A stretch of 64,000 bases of DNA from Leptasterias polaris (Eukaryota; Echinodermata; Asteroidea; Forcipulatida; Asteriidae): NCBI GenBank assembly GCA_037783415.1, contig JAZGTN010000196.1:1526062-1590061 (forward strand), given 5' to 3'. Under the pieces are notes generated by a model. The model worked only from the letters and a program-made list of their open reading frames with translations. It ran no database searches and had not been told where the DNA came from. This document shows, in pieces, positions 19,580-30,321 of the stretch. The position numbers and the translations under genes are program-made. The number at the start of each line of letters is the position of its first letter. The stretch's first letter is position 1.

Positions 19580-20524
19580 TGTAGCTGCACCCGACTACCA
19601 TCACACAGATTAAAAGAATTGGCGTACACGTTCTTACAGATGTCATGACTCTGGGTCTTTATTTGTACCAAGAACATCAACTCTCACAAACTCTTGTCTT
19701 GATATCGTTTCACATCATACATGGACATCGTGAGATCTAGCAAACAGGAAAGTAGTAACACTGGTAATGAGGATAGATCTCAACACTTGAGGAATACTTG
19801 AAAAATGCAAAGCAAGACCCAAAATATAATTCAAAGTCTAGGCCTATATGAACACATAATTAGGTGAAATGTAAGTTACAGTGCATTGAATGATAGTGAC
19901 ACATGCTTTGATATATTAAAGTTTTAAACCCTAGATTACCATCTTAATTAAGTGATTAAGAGAACATGTATTGCAAGCTTTATTAAAATAAGACAATCAT
20001 TACCTCGTGGGCCTGTAGTAGGTGAGCTTAGTCTTATGAAGTTCACAGAAGTTATTGATCAAAAATCGCCATAATCAGTACTGGAACTACCACATGTGAT
20101 TGTGAGAAGAGCAGGCCATTTTTATAAGCAGCAATGCATTATGGGAATAAGCCATATTTTCATGTTATGTCATTTTCCTCAAAGTTATCAAATAACAAGG
20201 CAAAAACTTAATTGCAGTCAGAAAAGTTCCTTGAACAAACATGTGGAACCATACAATTGATATAGAAACAATTTTAGAAAACCCTGATCATGTGACCAAA
20301 CAAAGATGGCAGCCTCCATACTGAATGTAAACAAAGCATGGCTACACACATGTCAGAAGTGTATGGGGAAAAATACAACTTCTAAGTCACCAAAACTTCT
20401 CCAATAAACATCACATAAAGGTTTGATTTACCAGGAAAACCAAAGGCCTTCTCAAATTTCTCATGGAAACACAAGTAAGAATTTAAAGGGAAAACTTTAA
20501 ATAAACTGAGGGGCGTCTGCTACA
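19580..20524 (-). repeat. 3' LTR of the BEL/Pao element
   Basis: 945 bp, near-identical to 27446-28391 (single-base length difference in an A run near 20305). Confidence 0.95.
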
Positions 20525-20535
20525 CTCCCACCAAA
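20525..20535 (-). other. Polypurine tract of the BEL/Pao element
   Basis: On the minus strand TTTGGTGGGAG lies directly before the 3' LTR, the expected position for the plus-strand primer. Confidence 0.7.
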
Positions 20536-20771
20536 TTACGAATGATTGCAGGTAACATGTACAAGTCAATAAACTTGACACATGGATATAAGATGAATCA
20601 TGAGTAATTTAGACAACTACACAAATCAAAGTCACTAAGCTGTATAGACTGTTTCAACAACATTAGTCTTATAACGAGATAAAACACAATACTGAACTTG
20701 CAGTAAGACACTCTGACAGTCATCTAAAAGTCTCTAGGGGCTCTCAAGCAAAGGAAAGTTTTGGACATCCT

Positions 20772-23700
20772 TTACTCTGATTCTAACAATAAGACAAGCT
20801 TCTGAATGGGGCGCTCTAGGACTGACATCTTGTTTAATCGTCTACCCTGCTTGTCGAGGTCTTTGGTGCCAATTTGAACTTTGCATCTTCGGACCAGCTG
20901 GTCCTTGTCTTCTGTGGTTTCAGTCACAATAGCCATGGTCCACTCTAAGCGTGGTGCGTTTTCATCTTTCACCAGGACCACATCTCCAACCTTGATGTTT
21001 CTTCGTGAAGTGTTCCATTTTGCTCTTGAAGACAGAGAAGCAAGGTATTCTTTTCTCCATCTTCCCCAAAACTGTTCAGCCAAATATTGAGCTCGTCTCC
21101 AACGTTTTCTGATATACAGATCTTCCCTCACAAATTTTCCAGGAGGTGGTAGGGCACTTGTCGACTTCATGGTGAGAAGATGATTTGGTGTGAGTGGCTC
21201 AGGGCTTAAAGGGTCATGAAGATTGGTTGTTGTAAGTGGACGACTGTTCACAATGGCCATAGCTTCATACAAGAAGGTGCGCAACGTTGCTGTGTCAAGT
21301 CTACCTGGCGACTGCTGAATGATGGATGACAAAACACTCCTGACTGTTTTGATTTGGCGCTCCCACACACCTCCAGCATGACTTGCGTGTGGAGCATTCA
21401 TGATAAACTCACACTGACACTTTGCCAGGAAGATCTGAACTCTCTCTGCATCCAGTTCCTTCAATGCCTCTTGGAATACATTTTTTGCTCCCACAAAATT
21501 GGATCCATGGTCACAACGTAACTGTTGTACGGGACCTCTCATGGCAATGAAGCATCGAAGAGCATTGATGAAGCAATCTGTAGTCATATCATCAAGCATC
21601 TCAATGTGTACGGCACGTGAACACATACATGTGATCAGCAGCCCATACTTCTTTAACTCCTTCCTGCCTTCTTTCACAATAAATGGCCCGAAGCAGTCAA
21701 TACCACAGAACGTGAATGGTGGTGAAGGCTCTACTCTGTCCTTGGGGAGGTTGGCCATCTTCTGTTCTTCAATTGGACGACGTAGGCGGCGACATGTAGC
21801 ACACTTGTGGATGTGAGTGGCCACTACCTTTACTCCTCCAATTATCCAGTATCCACTGGCTCTTACTTCATTAAAGGTCATTCCCCGTCCTTGGTGTTGA
21901 ACCTTGTCATGGAAGTGCGAAACGAGCAACCTTGTGAGATTGCTTTCCTTTGGTAGGATGGCTGGATACTTTATGTCCTCTGGAACCTCTGCATTTTTCA
22001 GGCGTCCTCCAACTCTAAGAACACCCGCATTATCCAGAAATGGATTCAAGTTGGAGATTTTGGCAGCATTCAATACACCCTTTGAGCTAGTCAATGATTT
22101 GATTTCCTCTGGAAAGGCTTGTCCTTGAATTAACTTCACAATGCGTGTTTCTGCCTCCTGTCTTTCTCTTGATGTAGAGGGGGTAAGGCTAGCCTTCTCT
22201 TTCTTACTCATTCGTCTTATACGTGCTACAGCTCCCAAAACCTTCAACCAGTCAGAGAAGCGAGACAAGCGTTCTTCTAAGTCAAATAATGTTGGCGCAA
22301 CAGTAATCTGGAATGATGTTACATTCTTCACTTCAGGATCACCAACCTTAAGCTGGCGTACTGGTTCTTCTGGTATTGCCAACTCCTTGTCCCATAGGAA
22401 TCCTGGGCCTCTGAACCAGTTTGAGGCAAGCAGGTCTTTTGCGAAGACTCCTCGAGAGGCATGGTCAGCAGGATTCACCTCTGTTGAAACATAGTGCCAC
22501 TGACAGGGCTCTGAGAACTGACAGATTTTCTGGATTCTGTTGGCTACAAATACATGAAAACGTTTTGCCTTATTGCTTATGTAGCCAAGCACGACTTGGG
22601 AGTCTGTCCAGAAAAACTCCTGGTTGATAGTGACATCAAGCTCCTCCTTTATCATGTGAGCCATTAGCACTGATACTACTGCAGCCGTCAACTCTAGTCG
22701 TGGAATTGTGACTATTTTGACTGGAGCCACTCTAGCTTTTCCAGCTACTAGAGTGCAATGAACCTTATCCTCTCCAACAAATCGCAGATATGAACACTGA
22801 CCGTACCCACATGTACTGGCGTCAGAGAAATGATGGAGCTCTACGGTGACGACCGGCCCAAAACCATTTGGTAAGTAGCATCGAGGTATCTGAATTTCCT
22901 TCACGTTGATGAGGTCATCCTTCCACTTCTCCCACCGTGGGCGTAGTTTAACAGGAAGTGGGTCATCCCAATTCACTCCATTTTGGCACATTTCCTGTAG
23001 AATTCCCTTGCCGACAAGAACAAATGGGGCAAGGAACCCAAGAGGGTCATAGATGGAGGCTACCATCGACAAGATTCCCCTGCGGGTTAATGGGTGATCC
23101 TTGGCTTGGATGTGGAAGTTAAACATATCCGACTCTACACACCATTGGATACCGAGAGCCCTCTCTGTGGGAAGATCATCACAGCCAAGATCCACATCCT
23201 TCACTCCAGCTGCACGATCATTCACCGGAATGATTTCCATGACTTCTCTGCTGTTTGAGATGAATTTGTGGAGCCGCAGCCCTCCTCTAGCACAAATCTC
23301 TTGCGTCTCTTTTACCAATCTTTTGGCTTCCTCTTCAGTTTCAATGCTTTTCAGGCCATCATCTACGTAGAAGTTCATCTTGATGAACGATGCAGCTGTT
23401 GGAAACTCGTTCTTATGCTGATTTGCCAAATGTTTCAAGCCATAATTGGCACATCCTGGGGATGAAACTGCACCAAATAGATGCACCTTCATACGGTATT
23501 CCTGAGGCTTGTTGCTTGTTTCGCCATTCTCCCACCATAGGAACCGTAAGTAGTCACGATCTTCTTCATTTACGAGAAACTGGTGGAACATCCTCTCAAT
23601 GTCACACATGATGGCTATGGGATGTTCTCTGAACCGACACAGAACTCCAAATAATTTTTTTATCAAATCAGGACCGGTAAGGAGATGACTATTTAGCGAT

Positions 23701-26700
23701 GTGCCACCGTGGCGAGCAGAACAGTCAAAAACCACTCTAATTTTTCCTGGTTTTTGAGGGTGATACACTCCGTGATGTGGGATATACCAAGCCCTTCCTT
23801 CCTCTCCTTGGCCTTCAACCTTCTCAGCATCGCCTTTCTCAATGATGTCTTCCATGAATCTTTTATAGTCGGAACGGTACTGTTGGTTCGTATCAAACTT
23901 TCTGTTGAGGTGATGAAGCCTGACTGCAGCTGTTCTCCTATTGTTTGGCAAAAAGGGTTTGCCATTTTTGAAAGGGAGAGGCATACTGTAATGGCCACTG
24001 CTTGTGTACTGAATATTAGTCTCCAGGGTATTGATAAACTTGATATCTTCTTGGGATATCGTCTTCTCGGCATGGTGCTTTTCTGAGAAATCAGCTTCAA
24101 GTACGCTAATTACGTTCATGGGCGATATACATGGGACCTCCTTTGTCGAGACTCGGTGACAGATGCTTGTACTGCTGTTGGAACTAGGGTCTTCATACCC
24201 AACGATGGTCCAACCAAGATCTGTCTTAACAGCATATGGCTCTTCGTCTGATCCAACTATGGTTTGTCGGGGTGCCAGTGCTTGTGAACAATTGTATCCG
24301 ATAAGCATTCCCACCTCACAGTTTTGTAGCGGTGCTATCTCATGAATTATGCTGTGGAGGTGAGACCATCTTCTAGCGGTGTCTGGTGTAGGTACGTGGG
24401 ACTTATCCACTGGTATAAACTCCCTTGTGTACGATCTTGGAATTCGTATTCTGTTAGATGAAGACATTCCTCTAACCAGTAGGTTTGTGATAGCACTGCA
24501 ATCTATCGTAGAAGATGTTGAAGTCATGGTGGAAAGCTTCAGTCGCACTGGCTCACAAGGGGCCGAAATAGACCTAGCAGTGTTGTCCAGTATAAATGTG
24601 CTGTCGCTTTGAGTATCCAACAGAGCATAAGTAAGAACTTCAATTGAAGGCGATTCTGCAGCTGACACCCATACTGGGACTATCATTGAGGTCCCGTTTG
24701 CGCTTCCCACCTGAACACCACAAGACAGGGCCGTTTCCTCTCCCTTTGGTGCCCTCACTTCTCTTTGATGGGAGTAACTCTCTGCCATGTCGTAATGGAG
24801 CATTGTAGGGTGCTTTCCTTTGCATGTGTCACAGGTCAGCTTTCGTCGACATTCCTTTGAGAGGGGTCCCTTCTTGAGGCAGCCGAAGCAAAGTCTCTTT
24901 TCTTGGACAAACTTCTTCCTGTCCACTAGTTGCTTGCCTGCAAAATCTGGGCATTTGCTTATGCTGTGTTCTGTAGACTGGCAGCACTGACAAGGTTTTG
25001 GCTGGAAAGCTGCTTTCGCAGGCAAATGACTTTCGTTGGACCTTTTAACTTCCCTTGAGTCAGTTGTGAAAGTTGTACCCTTGCTTCGGTTGATTTTCCT
25101 CCTTTCGCCTTCCTTAGTCTCATCTGTCCCCAATGTCTCTGCTCCCTTTAGTGCATGCAAAGATGAAATAGGATTGCATGCTACACGGGCTTCCTTGCGT
25201 ACATACTTTACAAATTCTTCAAACCCAGGGTAGTCGCCAGTGTCGTCTAGCGTCTGCGTGACCTTCCGATTCCAACGAGCTGTTGCCCAATCTGGCAACT
25301 TTGACAGCAGACGCCGGTTTTCCTCACAGTCATTCAAAATTTGTAGAGCAGGGACATGAGGCATAGCATCATTGCATGCCTTCAGAAAATCTGCAAATTG
25401 TTGTAAGCCATTGGCATCTCTAGGGCTGATCTTCTGCCAATTTGCTAGCTTATCTCTGAACGCCTTTTGTATTTTAAAAGGATGACCGTAACGCTCTTCC
25501 AGCAGCTGCCATGCTCCCTCGTAGGACTCACTTGAAGCGCTATAGAAAAATCCTTGTACAGCTCTCAATGCTTCACCGCCCAAGTATCTCTTAAGATAAT
25601 AGACTCTCTCCGTTGTTGAGATGGCCTTCGACTCTATGAGGGTCTTAAAGCTGGCCTTCCACTCCACATAGCGAATGGCCTCACCTGTAAACACACTGGG
25701 TTCTGGTGGGGGCAATTTGTGTAGTGACATGCAGTCTTTGAAACTGCGGGCCAGCACTGCTAATGGGCCATCTTCGGATGCTTGGGCTGAAATCGGATGT
25801 GTCTTCTGCGCTCCATCTGCTTTCACTTCAACTGTTTGTTGGTGTGATTTGTCAAGCGAATGACCTATATTGATGCTGTGAACACTCTTGCACTCCTGAT
25901 TGAGTACTTCAAATTGTGCACGGGCCTTGTTCAATTCTGTCTCTCTTTCTAGTCGCTCAATTTCTCTCTTTTTCTTCTCCTGTTGTCGCTGTAGTTCATC
26001 GAGCTCTGCTTGTTTTTTCTGCTTGGCTTCCAAACTCTTTAGTTCTGCTTCTTGAGCAGCTAATTCGGCAGCAGCCTTTGCTCGCATCATTGATGGGCTG
26101 TCTGACAAGAAGGACAACCTTTGGCTAGATGGTGCTGAAGAAAAGATTGATGCGTTTTCGTCATCATGGAGCACTTTTCTCAATGGGGTTGAAACATCTG
26201 CATCTGGATCTTCCTTTTCTGCTACCACCCTCAGCAGCTGTTTAGCTATAGCGTCACAAGTGTCGACCCGACGCCGCATCTGTTGATTTGGCAGGCCAAG
26301 TTCTCGGCAAGCCTCATACACTTCAATCAGTTCATCTCGGGCAATGTGCATTGATGAAGATATTCTGTTCAAACTATACTCAGTACAGAATCCCTTCAGC
26401 CCTTTCCTTGCATTTTTGCAGCATTCCTTCCAAGATTCATACTTGTGATCAAAGTCTTTCTTTAGTCTTCTTTCTCTCTTAGATTTCTCTGCGGCTTGCA
26501 GTTCTGCCATCTTTGCGGTTGGTTGCCACATTCTACTGCTTTTTCGAATTGTAGATTCGCTCTCAGCTGCGTGAGTCAGTTTAATAATTTGTTCTTGCCT
26601 TTGATCGATGGCTTCTAAAATCCTTTCTCTTTCGGTAGGATCATCCACTGTCTCAAGGGTTGTTGTGTAATTTTCTATCTCTTCTTCAAGCTTATGCACT

Positions 26701-26756
26701 TGTTCATTTACTTTCTTGCTAGCCATTGTATAGATGTATGAACAACAACAATACAA
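20772..26756 (-). CDS. Gag-Pol polyprotein of the BEL/Pao retrotransposon
   Basis: 1994 codons without interruption; M11 (MASKKVNEQ) is the likelier start than the first ATG. Domains in order: N-terminal coiled-coil segments (about 15-60 and 230-280); DUF1759-type Gag (about 345-445, FTGEAIRYVEWKASF); Cys-rich knuckles (about 588-652); DUF1758-type aspartic protease with ALLDTQSDSTFI; reverse transcriptase with VVFDCSARHGG and YVDD at 1130-1133; Pao A17/RNase H region (HFSDAS, IPRLELTAAV, FWTDSQVV); integrase with CATCRRLRR zinc-binding end and catalytic D1687, D1749, E1799; C-terminal DUF5641 (VGDVVLVKDENAPRLEW). Two oddities: the knuckle CFGCLKKGPLSKEC has Pro where the family has His (one-base change), and the protease has DTQ in place of DTG. 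The rest looks functional. Confidence 0.95.
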   Translation of the reverse strand: MYCCCSYIYTMASKKVNEQVHKLEEEIENYTTTLETVDDPTERERILEAIDQRQEQIIKLTHAAESESTIRKSSRMWQPTAKMAELQAAEKSKRERRLKKDFDHKYESWKECCKNARKGLKGFCTEYSLNRISSSMHIARDELIEVYEACRELGLPNQQMRRRVDTCDAIAKQLLRVVAEKEDPDADVSTPLRKVLHDDENASIFSSAPSSQRLSFLSDSPSMMRAKAAAELAAQEAELKSLEAKQKKQAELDELQRQQEKKKREIERLERETELNKARAQFEVLNQECKSVHSINIGHSLDKSHQQTVEVKADGAQKTHPISAQASEDGPLAVLARSFKDCMSLHKLPPPEPSVFTGEAIRYVEWKASFKTLIESKAISTTERVYYLKRYLGGEALRAVQGFFYSASSESYEGAWQLLEERYGHPFKIQKAFRDKLANWQKISPRDANGLQQFADFLKACNDAMPHVPALQILNDCEENRRLLSKLPDWATARWNRKVTQTLDDTGDYPGFEEFVKYVRKEARVACNPISSLHALKGAETLGTDETKEGERRKINRSKGTTFTTDSREVKRSNESHLPAKAAFQPKPCQCCQSTEHSISKCPDFAGKQLVDRKKFVQEKRLCFGCLKKGPLSKECRRKLTCDTCKGKHPTMLHYDMAESYSHQREVRAPKGEETALSCGVQVGSANGTSMIVPVWVSAAESPSIEVLTYALLDTQSDSTFILDNTARSISAPCEPVRLKLSTMTSTSSTIDCSAITNLLVRGMSSSNRIRIPRSYTREFIPVDKSHVPTPDTARRWSHLHSIIHEIAPLQNCEVGMLIGYNCSQALAPRQTIVGSDEEPYAVKTDLGWTIVGYEDPSSNSSTSICHRVSTKEVPCISPMNVISVLEADFSEKHHAEKTISQEDIKFINTLETNIQYTSSGHYSMPLPFKNGKPFLPNNRRTAAVRLHHLNRKFDTNQQYRSDYKRFMEDIIEKGDAEKVEGQGEEGRAWYIPHHGVYHPQKPGKIRVVFDCSARHGGTSLNSHLLTGPDLIKKLFGVLCRFREHPIAIMCDIERMFHQFLVNEEDRDYLRFLWWENGETSNKPQEYRMKVHLFGAVSSPGCANYGLKHLANQHKNEFPTAASFIKMNFYVDDGLKSIETEEEAKRLVKETQEICARGGLRLHKFISNSREVMEIIPVNDRAAGVKDVDLGCDDLPTERALGIQWCVESDMFNFHIQAKDHPLTRRGILSMVASIYDPLGFLAPFVLVGKGILQEMCQNGVNWDDPLPVKLRPRWEKWKDDLINVKEIQIPRCYLPNGFGPVVTVELHHFSDASTCGYGQCSYLRFVGEDKVHCTLVAGKARVAPVKIVTIPRLELTAAVVSVLMAHMIKEELDVTINQEFFWTDSQVVLGYISNKAKRFHVFVANRIQKICQFSEPCQWHYVSTEVNPADHASRGVFAKDLLASNWFRGPGFLWDKELAIPEEPVRQLKVGDPEVKNVTSFQITVAPTLFDLEERLSRFSDWLKVLGAVARIRRMSKKEKASLTPSTSRERQEAETRIVKLIQGQAFPEEIKSLTSSKGVLNAAKISNLNPFLDNAGVLRVGGRLKNAEVPEDIKYPAILPKESNLTRLLVSHFHDKVQHQGRGMTFNEVRASGYWIIGGVKVVATHIHKCATCRRLRRPIEEQKMANLPKDRVEPSPPFTFCGIDCFGPFIVKEGRKELKKYGLLITCMCSRAVHIEMLDDMTTDCFINALRCFIAMRGPVQQLRCDHGSNFVGAKNVFQEALKELDAERVQIFLAKCQCEFIMNAPHASHAGGVWERQIKTVRSVLSSIIQQSPGRLDTATLRTFLYEAMAIVNSRPLTTTNLHDPLSPEPLTPNHLLTMKSTSALPPPGKFVREDLYIRKRWRRAQYLAEQFWGRWRKEYLASLSSRAKWNTSRRNIKVGDVVLVKDENAPRLEWTMAIVTETTEDKDQLVRRCKVQIGTKDLDKQGRRLNKMSVLERPIQKLVLLLESE

Positions 26757-27445
26757 GAAAATATCACACCTTTCAAAAAATTACATGAACTAGTGCTAAC
26801 AGGGTTCACCTTGAGCTACAACCAAATCACTGTAACAACCTAAATTGAAAACATCCCATGGTGTATAATGTACGGAAATTTTACATGTATGTCAATGTAC
26901 AATATACACTCAGAAATCCGTAAAAATACATACGTGCATCGTAAACAATCAGCAAATCAATTATAAATAATACATCAAGAGATGAGTTGAAATGTATTTA
27001 CCAAAATAATGTTCTATTATGAAGAAAAGGATATTTTGACTTTGCAGTAATCAAAAAAGGATAATATTTGCAAACACTCCAATTCTCTGAACGATTTTAC
27101 ACAGCACTTCCAAAGTTGTCTTGCCGTCAATGACTAACTGTTCAATGTCAAGTTCAATATACAGTTTGTACAGTTCGTGTGGTCCACTTCTTAGTTGATC
27201 AGCTTACTCTTCTCTCGATTCGTCTCTATTACTGTGCTGCATGATTCTTGTATCAGATGATCCACACGACGCTACGCTAAGTTGTCATCGTCACATGAAC
27301 CTCGATTGCTGTGTTTGATGCTACTTGCTTGCCTCCTCACCTGGCCTCGTTATGAATTGGCATGGGCTGGGTAAGAGGACAACTTCTGGCTAAATTTCCA
27401 CGCTTACTTTCTACTTCTGAATCCAGGGGGGCGTGGAGATCTCAC
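26757..27445 (-). other. 5' leader of the BEL/Pao element
   Basis: About 690 bp between the 5' LTR and the first ATG, non-coding. I could not match the bases next to the LTR (minus strand GTGAGATCTCCACGCC) to a tRNA 3' end with confidence. Confidence 0.7.
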
Positions 27446-28391
27446 TGTAGCTGCACCCGACTACCATCACACAGATTAAAAGAATTGGCGTACACGTTCT
27501 TACAGATGTCATGACTCTGGGTCTTTATTTGTACCAAGAACATCAACTCTCACAAACTCTTGTCTTGATATCGTTTCACATCATACATGGACATCGTGAG
27601 ATCTAGCAAACAGGAAAGTAGTAACACTGGTAATGAGGATAGATCTCAACACTTGAGGAATACTTGAAAAATGCAAAGCAAGACCCAAAATATAATTCAA
27701 AGTCTAGGCCTATATGAACACATAATTAGGTGAAATGTAAGTTACAGTGCATTGAATGATAGTGACACATGCTTTGATATATTAAAGTTTTAAACCCTAG
27801 ATTACCATCTTAATTAAGTGATTAAGAGAACATGTATTGCAAGCTTTATTAAAATAAGACAATCATTACCTCGTGGGCCTGTAGTAGGTGAGCTTAGTCT
27901 TATGAAGTTCACAGAAGTTATTGATCAAAAATCGCCATAATCAGTACTGGAACTACCACATGTGATTGTGAGAAGAGCAGGCCATTTTTATAAGCAGCAA
28001 TGCATTATGGGAATAAGCCATATTTTCATGTTATGTCATTTTCCTCAAAGTTATCAAATAACAAGGCAAAAACTTAATTGCAGTCAGAAAAGTTCCTTGA
28101 ACAAACATGTGGAACCATACAATTGATATAGAAACAATTTTAGAAAACCCTGATCATGTGACCAAAACAAAGATGGCAGCCTCCATACTGAATGTAAACA
28201 AAGCATGGCTACACACATGTCAGAAGTGTATGGGGAAAAATACAACTTCTAAGTCACCAAAACTTCTCCAATAAACATCACATAAAGGTTTGATTTACCA
28301 GGAAAACCAAAGGCCTTCTCAAATTTCTCATGGAAACACAAGTAAGAATTTAAAGGGAAAACTTTAAATAAACTGAGGGGCGTCTGCTACA
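27446..28391 (-). repeat. 5' LTR of the BEL/Pao element
   Basis: 946 bp, same boundaries as the 3' LTR; followed on the plus strand by the ATAAT duplication. Confidence 0.95.
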
Positions 28392-28396
28392 ATAAT

Positions 28397-29044
28397 AATG
28401 CGAAAGGTTCCACTCTTTTCTTTGGTTGCCCAGTAAACGGACAAACAAAAGCCTACCGTAGAATTTTCCAGTTCCACTTCAATTCATCATTTGTTTCTCT
28501 TATAAAAAGATCACAGGCCATTAAATTCCCATTATTCTCCCCTAATGGAAGTAAAACTAACAGAAACGATGTATAAATCTGACACTTCGATCGGCATCCA
28601 TGTTATTCACACGGCGATGCAGAACACGTGCATTGTGTGCATGTACTACATCCATGCATACGGCCATACAATGTACTGTACATGTAAAAGATTGACCGAA
28701 ACTGGATTGCGCCATTCCCACCCCCTTTGTTACGCATTGGTTTATTAGTTTTCCAGCGGGAGTAAGAATTTAAAATATAGTTCTAGGCACAACCTCTTTT
28801 TTATCGAAGTGCATAATAATCACTCAGATGCAGGGTGTCTTTGTTCGGTTGTTTTTGCACTTGGGGTCGAACGAATGACAGTTGAATAAATTGAGAACAA
28901 AATTGTCTGTTCGTGTTGCAGTTTTTAACACACGCGATTTAGATTTTGCATCTTTTGCGTACTTTCTGCATATATTTCGTACCACTGTACTCAGATGTGA
29001 AAATGCGTGCATGGTACGCAAAATGCGTACAGGTTGGCAGGTCT
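28397..29044. other. Right-hand part of the hAT-like element
   Basis: Non-coding. Rich in TGCG/GCGTAC words toward the terminus (GCGTACTTTCTGC, TGGTACGCAAAATGCGTAC), which may be subterminal transposase sites. Frames at 28545-28748 and 28824-29085 have no homology I recognise. Confidence 0.5.
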
Positions 29045-29052
29045 GCAACTAC
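29045..29052. repeat. hAT target-site duplication GCAACTAC, right copy
   Basis: Identical to 19372-19379. Confidence 0.8.
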
Positions 29053-29275
29053 ATGTATTTGCAGCTGATATTCTTGAGGACTTAAAGTACATGGCTATTT
29101 CCACAGTAAGGTGTACAAAATGTGACTATGTATCCTAAAATTCAAATTGAATTCTGACATTATTTAAGGTCAAGCATGTAATGAACAGATATTGTCCTTT
29201 ATATAAAAAAAATAATAACAATAACTTGTTGTTGCATTATGGGTATACGTCCAGATACGCAATGTGTATACAGTA

Positions 29276-30234
29276 GTTACCCCTGTAACAGGGACAGACA
29301 TTTAGGTAAATAAAATGAACTTTGCAAAGGACTTGATACTGCACAAAACATAATCTTGCAAGGCTTTTATCAAGATCACATAAAAACTTACTTTAGAAAA
29401 CCAGCCGATATGCTCAGAAAGATAAAAACGTGAAATTGCTATAGCGTGAATTCACCATCCCAATTTTAGCAATGAAAGACACATTTTTTTTCTTTAGGAC
29501 CTAGAGATGTTTGTAGAACTAAAAACTTAAGTCCTCAAATGGTAAGATATACGCTAGTTAGATAATGAAATAATATTCAGTTATTTCTCTCACTGACATG
29601 ACAAATGATGACCATTATCTGGTTACTCTTTTAAAGGTAAAGTTACCCACGTAACATTGACGGACAATAAGGTAACTTTATTTGCTAATGGTGAAGAAGT
29701 TAAAACTAATTCTAATTACAGTAAAACAGGCCATTAGTTACTTATAATTAGACTCAGGTTTAAAAAATGACAAAAATTAAGATGAATTGTCATCATTTTC
29801 CGTCTGTTTCTGATTACCCTCATAACTTTATTACCCTCGTAACAATATCCCTCTCATGATACGGACACACGTTCTTTTTTTTTTTTAAAGGTTGTGTTCA
29901 ACCTGTTGCTAGAAGTGAATGGGTTTAGTTACTAGATGTACCTGAGCACTATACAACATCAACAACTCAGTTGGCCATGAACCCCCGTCTGAAACTTACT
30001 GTAAACAATTACCCTCGTAACTGTTTGACAGAAAATGACTTCCCAATTTTCAGTCGCGGGTCACGCCCGTTAAGTAAAATATTTTTTGAAACATTTTGTT
30101 ACAGAAATTCTTTGATGTACCAAGTCATCCTTTCGTGTATAATTGTGAACCGTTACTAATTTAGTTTAACTAGGGCCTTACCTACTTACCCACGTAACAT
30201 TTTGACAGACGTAGTTACAATGTACGTGGGTAAT
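29276..30234. repeat. Dispersed palindromic motif TTACCCnCGTAAC, seven copies
   Basis: Copies at 29276-29289, 29642-29655, 29813-29826, 29830-29843, 30008-30021 and 30185-30198, and inverted at 30222-30234. Four are followed within 2-5 bp by a (T)TGACAGA- or GGACAGAC-like word. The intervals are irregular. No terminal repeats or coding sequence were identified around the cluster. It could be the interior of an old transposon or a cluster of binding sites. Confidence 0.55.
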
Positions 30235-30321
30235 ACCTTTTTTCTAAAAAATTTTTAAAATAAGGCAAGCCAATGTTTTTTTAAATTTGGGTACCAATAG
30301 TAGTAACAAGTATTAGAGTTA

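Larger units (their letters stand above)
19580..28391 (-). mobile_element. Complete BEL/Pao LTR retrotransposon, minus strand, nested in the hAT-like element
   Basis: 8812 bp with LTRs of 945 and 946 bp, TGTAGC...GCTACA bounded, and target-site duplication ATAAT at 19575-19579 and 28392-28396. One uninterrupted 1994-codon frame carries all BEL/Pao domains. The LTRs differ by one inserted A by eye, so the insertion is very recent. Confidence 0.95.
19380..29044. mobile_element. hAT-like non-autonomous element split by the BEL/Pao insertion
   Basis: Termini AGACCTGCCAACC (19380-19392) and its inverse (29032-29044) are flanked by identical 8-bp duplications GCAACTAC (19372-19379 and 29045-29052). 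Weaker inverted similarity (TGTA...TTTT...GTACCA) extends about 35 bp inward. An 8-bp duplication with short inverted repeats is diagnostic of the hAT superfamily. Removing the nested BEL element leaves about 0.85 kb without a transposase, so it was non-autonomous. Confidence 0.75.

Noticed and set aside
23693..24100. 135-codon minus-strand frame inside the BEL/Pao gene, and opposite-strand frames across 20.8-26.5 kb
   Set aside because: Shadow frames of the 1994-codon polyprotein.
27400..27445. Primer binding site of the BEL/Pao element
   Set aside because: A TGGATTCAGAAGTAG word lies about 20 bp inside the LTR edge, but I could not match it to a tRNA 3' end and the offset is unusual.
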